Source of the DNA: Herbaspirillum sp. RV1423 | GTDB taxonomy: Bacteria; Pseudomonadota; Gammaproteobacteria; Burkholderiales; Burkholderiaceae_D | Length of the DNA stretch: 64,000 nt | Assembly (NCBI RefSeq): GCF_000577615.1 | Contig: NZ_CBXX010000007.1 | Location: forward strand, 62,001 to 126,000 | Direction: 5' to 3' | Part shown: positions 1 to 7,572 of the stretch, in pieces | How the letters are laid out: each line of letters starts with the position of its first letter | How positions within the stretch are numbered: the first letter of the stretch is position 1 | Notes under the pieces: generated by a model | Seen by the model: the letters and a program-made list of their open reading frames with translations, nothing else | What the model was told of the DNA's origin: nothing | Databases searched by the model: none | Position numbers and translations under genes: made by a program

Positions 1-1
1 G

Positions 2-1330
2 CGCATACATCAACTGGCGTTTTACGATGCGCTGACCGGCCTGCCCAATCGCAGCCTGTTGCTGGTCAAGGCCAACCAGGCCATCGCCAATGCGGCGCGC
101 ACCAAGATTCCGCTGGCGGTGCTGTTCATCGACCTCGACCGCTTCAAGCAAATCAACGACTCGCTGAGCCACCAGGCCGGCGACGAATTGCTGCGCACGG
201 TGGCGGGACGCCTGCAGATCGAGGCGCGCAAATCGGACATCGTCGGACGCCTGTCCGGCGACGAATTCGTCGTCGTGCTGACGCAATGCGACCTGCACCG
301 CGTCACCGACGTGGTCAAACGCATCCAGGCCAACCTGTCTCTCCCCTGCCAAGTTGCCGGGATAACGCTGACGCCGTCGGCCAGCATCGGCATCAGCCTG
401 TTTCCCGATAACGGCGAGACCATCGAAATGCTGCTGCACCGCGCCGACATGGCCATGTACCAGACCAAGGCCAAGAACCGCGGCCGCTTCAGCTTTTTCA
501 GCGACGAGATGAACACCCAGGCGCAGGAACGCCTGGCGCTCGAAGGCGCCTTGCGCGACGCCCTGCGGGGCGGCGACTTCGAGTTGCATTACCAGCCGCA
601 GATCAATTTCAACAGCGGCCTGCTGCACGGCGTGGAAGCCCTGGCGCGCTGGCGCCATCCGCAGCTCGGGCAAGTGTCGCCGGCGCGCTTCATCCCGATT
701 GCGGAAGAATGCGGCCTCATCGGCGAACTGGGAAAATGGGCACTCGAAGAAGCGTGCTATCAGTTGAGCGACTGGCGCCGGCGCGGCATCGATGTGCCCT
801 CGGTATCGGTCAATCTGTCATCCACCAATTTCCACGATCTGGAACTGCCGCAATTCATTCAGGGACTGCTGCAGCGCTATGCGCTGGCGCCCACCGACCT
901 GACGCTGGAAATCACCGAAACCGTGATGATGGACACCAACCCCAGCACCACGCGCACCATCCGCGAAGTCCACGCGCTCGGCGTAAAGCTGGCGATGGAC
1001 GATTTCGGCACCGGCTACTCCAGCCTGGGCTACCTGCGCAATCTGCCGGTGTGCGAGTTGAAGCTCGACCAGAGCTTCGTGCGCGACATGAACGTCGACG
1101 ACACCGTGCTGGCCCTCACCAGCGCCGTGATCCGCATCGGCGAAAGCCTCCATCTCACTGTCGTCGCGGAGGGAGTGGAAAACAAGCAGCAATACGATTT
1201 GCTCAAGCTGCAAGGCTGCGACGTGGCGCAGGGCTATCTTTTTTCACGGCCGATGCCGGCGGACAATTTTGAACTCTGGCTGGAAAGTTTCAATATTGAC
1301 AATTTTCTGTCGATCCCGTCTGCCCCCTGA
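2..1330 (+). CDS. GGDEF-EAL cyclic-di-GMP signalling protein, 5' end missing
   Basis: The reading frame is open from the window edge, so the N-terminus (probably a sensor domain) lies outside. The visible part starts inside a GGDEF domain (LAFYDALTGLPNR). It carries SGDEF at the active loop, preceded by an RKSD inhibitory site five residues upstream, so cyclic-di-GMP feedback binding is plausible. A full EAL phosphodiesterase domain follows, with the GVEALARW signature, the DDFGTGYSS loop and DQSFVRDM. The family makes or degrades cyclic di-GMP at the membrane. With a serine at the first position of the GGDEF motif and an intact EAL set, phosphodiesterase activity is the safer guess, but cyclase activity cannot be excluded. 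No operon partner is visible downstream, where a chemoreceptor gene follows about 200 bases later. Confidence 0.93.
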   Translation, partial: RIHQLAFYDALTGLPNRSLLLVKANQAIANAARTKIPLAVLFIDLDRFKQINDSLSHQAGDELLRTVAGRLQIEARKSDIVGRLSGDEFVVVLTQCDLHRVTDVVKRIQANLSLPCQVAGITLTPSASIGISLFPDNGETIEMLLHRADMAMYQTKAKNRGRFSFFSDEMNTQAQERLALEGALRDALRGGDFELHYQPQINFNSGLLHGVEALARWRHPQLGQVSPARFIPIAEECGLIGELGKWALEEACYQLSDWRRRGIDVPSVSVNLSSTNFHDLELPQFIQGLLQRYALAPTDLTLEITETVMMDTNPSTTRTIREVHALGVKLAMDDFGTGYSSLGYLRNLPVCELKLDQSFVRDMNVDDTVLALTSAVIRIGESLHLTVVAEGVENKQQYDLLKLQGCDVAQGYLFSRPMPADNFELWLESFNIDNFLSIPSAP

Positions 1331-1535
1331 CATGGATTCGCCACAAGACCAATAAATAAAGTGGCCAATAAACAACTTGTTATCAGGTTTATTGCAGAAC
1401 AGAAACAAGACTTCAAAACGATCTGGCTATACTTGGACCCACTTGAAATGTGAAATTTCACTCCCCCGCATGCACACATTTGTTCCCGAACGTGTGCAGA
1501 CGGTAACCGAGGCCCTGCGCCCAATGAGAGATGCC

Positions 1536-3722
1536 ATGAAAACTTCCGCCTTTCATTACCGAAACTGGGCTGTCGGCACCAAGCTCACCTCTCTCACCCT
1601 GATGCTGGTCGGCGCGCTGCTCATTGCGGCAATCCTGCTGATCGGTTACGCGACCTCGTCCGTGCTGGAGCAACGGTCCACGGTGCAGATCAGCGATGAA
1701 ACCCGCGGCGTGATCAACATGGTCGACATGTTCGACCGCTCGATCAGCAGCCAGGTGGAACGCTTCTCCAACATGTTCGCCCATGCGTTTCCGGAAAAAT
1801 TCTCGCTCGATGCCGGCCGTACCGTGCAGGTCGGCGACAAGGCCACGCCGGTGCTGCGCAACGGCAGTACCGATCTCAATCTCGACTTCACGATTCCCGA
1901 CCGCTTTACCGCGCAGACCGGCGTCACCGCCACCATCTTCGTCAAGAGCGGCGACGATTTCGTGCGCGTCTCGACCTCGGTGAAAAAGGAAAACGGCGAA
2001 CGCGCGGTCGGCACCCTGCTCGACCGCGCCCACCCCGGCTATGCCGCGCTGCTGGCAGACAAATCCTATACCGGCCTGGCAACGCTGTTCGGCAAGCAAT
2101 ACATCACCAAGTACGTCCCGATCAAGGATGCCGGCGGCCAACTGATCGGCATCCTGTATGTGGGCGTCGATATCTCGGACGATATCAAGGCGCTCAAAGA
2201 CAGGATCAAAGCGCTCAAAATCGGCCAAACCGGCTATTTCTATGTCATCAATGCCCAGAAGGGCAAGGACTTCGGTACGCTGCTTTCCGGCCCGGGGAGC
2301 GGCAACAAGGACTTCGGCGCGACCATTGCCGGTCCGCAGGATGAAGGCAAAAATCTGCTCGGCCTGAAGAATGTCAACGGCAAGGAATTCATCAAGGAGA
2401 TGCTGGAGCAGAAAGAAGGCGTCCTGCACTATCTGTGGGATAACCCAAACACTGCCTTCAAGGGCGAACCGAAGATGGCGGCATTCAGCTTTTTCCCCAA
2501 ATGGAACTGGGTCATCGTCGGCGAAATCTATTCCGAGGAAGTGACCGCGGAGATCGCCGCCATCCGCAACCGCCTGATTCTGTGCGGCGCCGTATTTCTG
2601 CTGCTGGTCGGCGTGGCGATGAACCTGCTCATCAAGCGCGTCGTGACGCGTCCGCTGGCGCGCGCCTGCGAAGCCGCCAGCACACTGGCGGGCGGCGACC
2701 TGACCGTGCGCATGCCAGTCGACCGGCAGGACGAGATCGGCCAGCTCATGGGCGCCGTCAACGGCATCAGCGACGGTCTTGCGCACGTCGTCGCCGATGT
2801 GCGCCGGGGCACCGAGCAAATCATGACCGCCTCCAGCGAAATCGCCACCGGCAACCTCGACCTGTCCAGCCGCACCGAGCAGCAGGCCGGCTCGCTCGAA
2901 GAAACCGCCTCGGCCATGGAAGAACTCACCACGACCGTCAAACAGAACGCCGACAACGCCGGCCAGGCCAACCAGTTGGCCCTGTCGGCGTCCGACGTGG
3001 CGTCGCAAGGCGGCGCCGTGGTCGGCAAGGTCGTCGACACGATGGGTTCGATCAACGAATCCTCGCGCAAGATCGTCGACATCATCAGCGTGATCGACGG
3101 CATCGCCTTCCAGACCAATATCCTGGCCCTGAACGCGGCGGTGGAAGCGGCGCGCGCCGGCGAACAGGGCCGCGGCTTCGCGGTGGTGGCGTCGGAAGTG
3201 CGCAGCCTGGCGCAGCGATCCGCCACGGCGGCCAAGGAAATCAAGACATTGATCGACGACTCCGTGAACAAGGTTGAAGAAGGCAGCAAGCTGGTCGAGC
3301 AAGCCGGCACGACCATGAACGAAGTGGTGTCGAGCGTGAGGCGCGTGACCGACATCGTCGGCGAGATCAGTTCCGCCAGCCAGGAACAACGCGACGGCAT
3401 CGAACAGATCCACATCGCCATCTCTCAAATGGAACAGACCACGCAACAAAACGCCGCTCTGGTGGAACAAGCCGCCGCCGCCGCGCAATCTCTGCAAAAT
3501 CAGGCACAGACGCTGACGGCCTCGGTCAGCACCTTCAAGCTGGACGAAACGCATACGATGGCCTTCAGCCCCGCGCCCGCCAGACCGGCGCCGGCGAACA
3601 AACTGAAAATTGAGCCGAAAATCAAATCGAAAGCCGCGCCGGCGGCCAAATTACCGACGGCAAAGAAAGTCCTGCCGTCACCCACCGATAGCGACAAGGG
3701 CGGGGACTGGGAACAATTCTAA
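1536..3722 (+). CDS. methyl-accepting chemotaxis protein with Cache sensor and CheR-tether tail
   Basis: This is a transmembrane chemoreceptor of 728 residues. A first membrane segment lies near residues 20-42. A periplasmic Cache_3-Cache_2-type sensor follows (about 45-330; [10 protein letters not shown] and the [10 protein letters not shown] end are typical). A second membrane segment comes next, then a HAMP domain and the cytoplasmic signalling domain with the conserved hairpin around [20 protein letters not shown]. After a Pro/Ala/Lys-rich linker the protein ends in DWEQF, which fits the x-[HFYW]-x-x-[HFYW] pentapeptide that tethers CheR/CheB. I chose the ATG at 1536, with GAGAG just upstream. 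An in-frame ATG at 1524 is possible. Frame upstream to 1377 lacks a convincing start. The ligand cannot be told from sequence; Cache domains of this type often bind carboxylates or amino acids. Confidence 0.93.
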   Translation: MKTSAFHYRNWAVGTKLTSLTLMLVGALLIAAILLIGYATSSVLEQRSTVQISDETRGVINMVDMFDRSISSQVERFSNMFAHAFPEKFSLDAGRTVQVGDKATPVLRNGSTDLNLDFTIPDRFTAQTGVTATIFVKSGDDFVRVSTSVKKENGERAVGTLLDRAHPGYAALLADKSYTGLATLFGKQYITKYVPIKDAGGQLIGILYVGVDISDDIKALKDRIKALKIGQTGYFYVINAQKGKDFGTLLSGPGSGNKDFGATIAGPQDEGKNLLGLKNVNGKEFIKEMLEQKEGVLHYLWDNPNTAFKGEPKMAAFSFFPKWNWVIVGEIYSEEVTAEIAAIRNRLILCGAVFLLLVGVAMNLLIKRVVTRPLARACEAASTLAGGDLTVRMPVDRQDEIGQLMGAVNGISDGLAHVVADVRRGTEQIMTASSEIATGNLDLSSRTEQQAGSLEETASAMEELTTTVKQNADNAGQANQLALSASDVASQGGAVVGKVVDTMGSINESSRKIVDIISVIDGIAFQTNILALNAAVEAARAGEQGRGFAVVASEVRSLAQRSATAAKEIKTLIDDSVNKVEEGSKLVEQAGTTMNEVVSSVRRVTDIVGEISSASQEQRDGIEQIHIAISQMEQTTQQNAALVEQAAAAAQSLQNQAQTLTASVSTFKLDETHTMAFSPAPARPAPANKLKIEPKIKSKAAPAAKLPTAKKVLPSPTDSDKGGDWEQF

Positions 3723-3974
3723 GAGGGTGTTACAAAATTTAAATAATGGTTTAAGAAAGCTCCGGCAAATAAGCACACACGCCAAAACGAGGAATGCCTG
3801 GTACCGGATGGCGAGTTTTTCATCACGGATTTTTCGACGGCGAAACGAACGGAGCCAGACGAGTAGATCTTCCGCGACTCAGCTTCTTTTTTCAAGTTGC
3901 GGCCGTAGAGCTTGTGTTGGTGTCATTGCATTTCCTGTCGTTTCGCGTGTATTCATTCTCGTGCGGCCATCGAT

Positions 3975-4290
3975 TTATTTCGCTGTCGCAAGCGCCTGCT
4001 GCCGGCCGAATTCCGGCCTCGCCAGCAAAGCCTTGGCAGCAGTGTCCGACCAGTTCCCGTTTTTCGCATAGGCATAGGCCAGATCGCCGCCGATGGCGGC
4101 CGTATCGCTGCCTTGCAGATGGGCCTTCAGCAAGGCGTCCGCAACGCTCCGCTATTGAGCGCGGGCGCAGCCTGACGCGCCTGCTCTAACTGTTGCACCA
4201 CCTGATTGAAATCGAATTGCTCCACCTTCTTGTTGTGCATCTTGTCGCCCGATGCGGCGTTGTAGTCGGCGCTGCCTTCGATGACCATTT
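3975..4290 (-). pseudogene. C-terminal remnant of a large repeat exoprotein, frameshifted
   Basis: The reverse strand encodes IEGSADYNAASGDKMHNKK, then EQFDFNQVVQQLEQARQ, and in the +1 frame ADALLKAHLQGSDTAAIGG followed by DLAYAYAKNGNWSDTAA and a native stop at 3975. This series (FDFN...SDTAAIGGDLAY) is the usual tail of very long secreted repeat or calcium-binding-type proteins of Oxalobacteraceae, as I recall it. A frameshift near 4145 separates the two halves, and the rest of the gene is absent. It abuts the HPP remnant, so two unrelated broken genes are joined here. The exact family is from memory and would need a search. Confidence 0.6.
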
Positions 4291-4299
4291 GCAATGGTC

Positions 4300-4582
4300 G
4301 ACAGATTGTGCGATGCCGTGGACGGGCACCAGGTTGCCGCCTATCATCGACCATGGCTGCGCTAGTGGGCTCGCCGGCAATGCAAATAGCAATACCGCCG
4401 ACGGCCCCCATGGGCGCGATCAATAACGGCAGCGCTGTAGATGCGCCAAGTACCCAACGCGTCATGAGTCCTGTCAGCAGGATGCCAATCAGGGCACCGC
4501 TGCATGCACGGAGCCTCTCGCGGCCTCCGACGGCGGTCGGCGCCGGAATAAATCCCTGCAGCCAATGAACAAGATCGGTCAA
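4300..4582 (-). pseudogene. HPP-family membrane protein remnant, frameshifted and truncated
   Basis: The reverse strand begins MTDLVHWLQGFIPAPTAVGG and continues through a membrane segment to ALPLLIAPMGA, the hallmark of HPP-family integral membrane proteins. At about 4408 one extra base throws the frame. The expected continuation (LLFALPASPLAQPWSMIGGN) is found intact in the neighbouring frame. Homology stops after GGNLV, where the sequence passes into the exoprotein tail. The full family has four membrane segments and about 170 residues or more, so over half is missing. HPP proteins have been linked to nitrite transport in plastids, which would fit the adjacent denitrification remnants. That link is inference. 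Confidence 0.7.
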
Positions 4583-4717
4583 CAGCGTTCTTTCAGGAAA
4601 TTACCGGCTGACCATATAGGAGCCGGCTTACCGGCTGTTGCCGCGTTCCCGGTTCCAGGCGGCGAAATTGGGGAAGGTGGCACATCAGGCAGAAATATAT
4701 CGCAGCGTGACTGATAT

Positions 4718-4731
4718 TTGATGCAGATCAT
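4718..4731 (+). promoter_or_regulatory. FNR/Anr-type binding box
   Basis: TTGATGCAGATCAT matches the FNR/Anr consensus TTGAT-N4-ATCAA at all but the last position. It lies about 135 bases upstream of the nirK-like remnant that overlaps hemN. Oxygen-controlled expression of an oxygen-independent haem enzyme and of nitrite reductase genes is well established, so the site is in a sensible place. Confidence 0.6.
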
Positions 4732-4866
4732 ATGCTTCAAATAGCAGGCGCGTACATTGGCATATGGTTGATTGGCACGCTCTCGTTGCGTCGCCGACAC
4801 TAAATTATCAACAAGGAAATGACATTCCTTCGACAGGCTTCAATTCCGGGATGGGATGAGATCGTT

Positions 4867-5211
4867 ATGAAACGCATCATATTCGCTCGAAAAAGGTGGA
4901 TGAAGGTATCCGCACCGGTTGGTCTGGTCATGTGTGTGCAAACCGCGATGGCCGCTGCGCAAGCGCCGTCCAAACTGAAGGGCGACTTCGGACCGCCTCA
5001 GGGCGAGCCGATCCATGCGGTGCTCACCAGCCCGTCGAATGTGCCATCGGCCCTTCATCGCAAATACCGGCGCTTGCCGAACGGCGATTACAACCACACG
5101 ACCGCACTGATCCTGCTTGACGCCGAAGGCAGAATTGCAGGCAGCGCGTCGAAACTCGGCGAAGTCGATGCAGATTTCGTGAAACTCATCAGGGAGCACA
5201 GCCAGCCATGA
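4867..5211 (+). pseudogene. nirK start fused in frame to SCO-family end (deletion chimera)
   Basis: This is an open frame of 114 codons. It starts with a signal peptide ending around AMAAAQA. Next comes [20 protein letters not shown], which I recognise as the mature N-terminus of a class of copper nitrite reductases (NirK), normally followed by the cupredoxin domains. Instead, after HRKYRR, the sequence switches to [20 protein letters not shown] and a Val-Asp-Ala-Asp-Phe-Val end, which looks like the C-terminus of a SCO1/SenC copper chaperone. None of the copper-ligand region survives. The simplest reading is a deletion that joined two neighbouring genes in frame. A small secreted protein could still be made. 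The ATG at 4867 has GGGATGAG upstream. It overlaps hemN by ATGA, so it may now serve mainly as a translated leader for hemN. Confidence 0.6.
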
Positions 5212-6599
5212 ATGCAATCGCAAACGGCATCGAGCTGTCCGAAGACCTGATCCGCAAATTCGACAAATCCGGACCGCGCTACACGTCATATCCCACTGCC
5301 GACCGCTTCGGTACCGATTTTGGCGAGCAGTCATACCTGACCTATCTCGAACAGCGCGCGTCGCGGAAAATCAACCCGCCATTGTCGATCTACGTGCACC
5401 TGCCGTTCTGCGAATCGCTATGCTATTTTTGCGCTTGCAACAAGATCATCACCAAGGACCATGAGCGGGTGGCCGAGTACCTGCGCTACCTTGAGAAGGA
5501 AATGGACCTCGTCGCGGCGCGCATCGGGCCGGATCACACCGTGGTGCAGTTGCACCTGGGCGGCGGCACACCGACCTTTTTCAATGCCGATGAATTGCGC
5601 CAGCTCATGACCATGTTACGCGGCCGCTTTGCGTACGCGCCGGATGCCGAGCTCGGCATCGAAATCGATCCCCGCACGGTGCGCGCAGGCACCATGGCGC
5701 TGCTGGCCGAACTCGGCTTCAATCGCAACAGTTTCGGCGTGCAGGATTTCGATCCGCAGGTACAACAGGCGGTCAACCGTATCCAGCCGCTGGAGATGGT
5801 GGAGCAAGCCGTGCGCGATAGCCGCGCAGCGGGTTTTCAGTCGACCAATGCCGACCTGATTTACGGCTTGCCGAAGCAGACGCTGGAAAGTTTTGGCCGC
5901 ACGCTCGACAGTCTGATCCATCTTTCACCGGACCGCATCGCGTTGTACAACTACGCGCATTTGCCGAGCCGCTTCAAGGCCCAGCGCCAGATCGTGGAAA
6001 GCGATCTCCCGAGCGCCGAGGCACGCCTTCAGATCTTCCTGATGTCGACCCGGCGCCTGCTCGATGCCGGTTACGAATACATCGGTCTCGATCATTTTGC
6101 CAAGCCCGGCGACGAATTGAACCTCGCCCGCCTGAACAAGACCCTGCACCGCAATTTCCAAGGCTACACGACACGCGCCGAATGCGACCTGATCGGCCTC
6201 GGTGTCTCGGCGATCAGCAAGGTGGGCGACTCCTACAGCCAAGCCGTACGCACGGTCAAGGAATATTGCCGGCACCTCGATGATGGCCATCTGCCGATCG
6301 AAAAAGGGCGCGCGCTGAGCCACGACGATCTGCTCAGGCGCCATGTGATCATGACGTTGATGTGCAGTGCGCCGCTCGAATTCGACGCTATCAATGCCTC
6401 GTTCGGGATCGACTTTGTCCGCTATTTTGCGCCGGAAATTGCACAGCTAGGGCAATTCGAGGAAGCCGGCCTGATCACGATCGATGACGATGCCATTCGC
6501 GTCACGCCGAAGGGCCGCCTGTTCGTGCGCGCCAGCAGCATGGTATTTGACAAGTATCTGGGTCAGCCGACCATCGTCAAATTTTCAAAATTGATCTAG
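5208..6599 (+). CDS. hemN: oxygen-independent coproporphyrinogen III dehydrogenase
   Basis: This radical-SAM enzyme of 463 residues decarboxylates coproporphyrinogen III to protoporphyrinogen IX without oxygen, in the cytoplasm. The cluster motif reads [12 protein letters not shown] (CxxxCxxC plus the extra cysteine). It is followed by [11 protein letters not shown] and the HemN C-terminal domain. Length is normal for HemN and longer than for HemW, which lacks activity. The start overlaps the stop of the preceding ORF by ATGA, so translation is probably coupled. The FNR-type box at 4718 would give expression under low oxygen, supplying haem for NorB. A DUF3079 gene follows 11 bases later. Confidence 0.95.
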   Translation: MNAIANGIELSEDLIRKFDKSGPRYTSYPTADRFGTDFGEQSYLTYLEQRASRKINPPLSIYVHLPFCESLCYFCACNKIITKDHERVAEYLRYLEKEMDLVAARIGPDHTVVQLHLGGGTPTFFNADELRQLMTMLRGRFAYAPDAELGIEIDPRTVRAGTMALLAELGFNRNSFGVQDFDPQVQQAVNRIQPLEMVEQAVRDSRAAGFQSTNADLIYGLPKQTLESFGRTLDSLIHLSPDRIALYNYAHLPSRFKAQRQIVESDLPSAEARLQIFLMSTRRLLDAGYEYIGLDHFAKPGDELNLARLNKTLHRNFQGYTTRAECDLIGLGVSAISKVGDSYSQAVRTVKEYCRHLDDGHLPIEKGRALSHDDLLRRHVIMTLMCSAPLEFDAINASFGIDFVRYFAPEIAQLGQFEEAGLITIDDDAIRVTPKGRLFVRASSMVFDKYLGQPTIVKFSKLI

Positions 6600-6610
6600 G
6601 GTCTTCGCGC

Positions 6611-6820
6611 ATGGCCAAGAAATTTCCGATTCATCCCGTCAATCCCGAGCGCGTGTGCTGGGGCTGCGACAAGTATTGCCCGGCCGATTCGCTTGCCTGC
6701 GGCAACGGTTCGGAACGAACACAACATCCGGTCGAACTGTTCGGACCGGATTGGCAATCATGGGGTCTGGATGCTGCCACGCCGGCAGAGAATTCAGAAA
6801 AGTCGCCAGGCGCCGCGTAA
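6611..6820 (+). CDS. DUF3079 family small protein
   Basis: This protein of 69 residues begins KKFPIHPVNPERVCWGCDKY and contains CxxC...C (CWGCDKYCPADSLAC), characteristic of the DUF3079 family. The cysteines suggest metal binding, perhaps a small zinc or iron-sulfur protein. No function is established. It follows hemN by 11 bases on the same strand, so co-transcription under the same anaerobic control is likely. The last 15 residues are low complexity and probably flexible. Confidence 0.8.
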   Translation: MAKKFPIHPVNPERVCWGCDKYCPADSLACGNGSERTQHPVELFGPDWQSWGLDAATPAENSEKSPGAA

Positions 6821-6835
6821 CCGGCGGCCGGCGCA

Positions 6836-7240
6836 TCAGACGAACGGCAGCGCCTGCCTGGTGATTGCCACCGACCCGATATAGGCGAATATCAGGACTG
6901 CCGTAAAGAATGCGGCAATGCGGATGGCCCTGGTCTTGCCCCGTTTCAAGGCAATCGTGCCAAGAACAATATAAAAAATCAATGCAACGACCTTGGCAGT
7001 CAGCCAGCCCTGCATGATCGGATACTGCCCGCTCCATACGGCCAGCACGGCGGCACTCGCCAACAGCATCGTATCTACCACATGCGGCACAATCCTGACC
7101 CAGCGCTGCTGCAGCCGGGTTGAATTGCGCAGCATCCAATACCCACGCAGGAGGAACAAGCTGCCGCTTGAGGCCGCGCAAGCCAGGTGAAAATGCTTGA
7201 TGGCGTAGTAGTCCACGACGGCGTGCTCCCTGGTCGGCAT
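6836..7240 (-). CDS. SirB2-like membrane protein
   Basis: This protein of 134 residues has four hydrophobic segments and begins MPTREHAVVDYYAIKHFHLA. The IKxxHxxCAxxSGxLFxLRGYWML pattern and the late GTIALKRGKTRAIR are typical of the SirB2 family, integral membrane proteins of unknown biochemical role. The ATG at 7240 overlaps the stop of the DUF2249 gene (TGATG), which decides the start over a longer frame reaching 7297. It is probably translationally coupled to that gene and part of the NO-response cluster, converging on the hemN-DUF3079 unit. Confidence 0.8.
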   Translation of the reverse strand: MPTREHAVVDYYAIKHFHLACAASSGSLFLLRGYWMLRNSTRLQQRWVRIVPHVVDTMLLASAAVLAVWSGQYPIMQGWLTAKVVALIFYIVLGTIALKRGKTRAIRIAAFFTAVLIFAYIGSVAITRQALPFV

Positions 7241-7497
7241 CAACAAACGACGAAATCGATCACGATCTGTCCTGGATCGCGCGAGACGTAATCGCACCGG
7301 ATGCGTGGGCCATAGTAGCCCCGGATCTGCGACAGCAGCGGTATTGGATCATGATCGTTGCAAAAGCGCAATCGCTCGCCGACGATGAGCGCTTCGAGCG
7401 CGCCAAAGATGGCCGCATGGCGGACTCGCTTGGCGATGCCGCGTGCGTCAAAGAGATAAGTACCGTCATTTTCGGTTGGAATGGAACAGTCGTGCAT
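7240..7497 (-). CDS. DUF2249 domain protein
   Basis: This is a single DUF2249 domain of 85 residues (VGERLRFCNDHDPIPLLSQI...DFVV core). DUF2249 domains occur alone or fused to hemerythrin-like domains in genes controlled by NsrR or FNR. The D-H-D-P motif may take part in metal or redox chemistry, but no activity is proven. A second copy is encoded at 12309-12530 right after a hemerythrin gene. It lies downstream of norB on the same strand with a 75-base gap, so it may be read through from the norB promoter. Confidence 0.8.
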   Translation of the reverse strand: MHDCSIPTENDGTYLFDARGIAKRVRHAAIFGALEALIVGERLRFCNDHDPIPLLSQIRGYYGPRIRCDYVSRDPGQIVIDFVVC

Positions 7498-7572
7498 GAT
7501 TGTTGTACTCCCGTTTAGTTGAAAATTCGGGAGGCGACCCAGGCCGCCTCCCTGCTCGATGCAATGTGCCGT

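Noticed and set aside
1458-3554. A 698-codon open frame on the reverse strand opposite the chemoreceptor gene
   Set aside because: It is the antisense shadow of a GC-rich gene; composition is His/Asp/Arg-rich without domain features, while the plus strand gives a complete chemoreceptor.
4579-4800. A 73-codon reverse frame upstream of the nirK-like scar
   Set aside because: No homology features; it covers the FNR-type promoter region.
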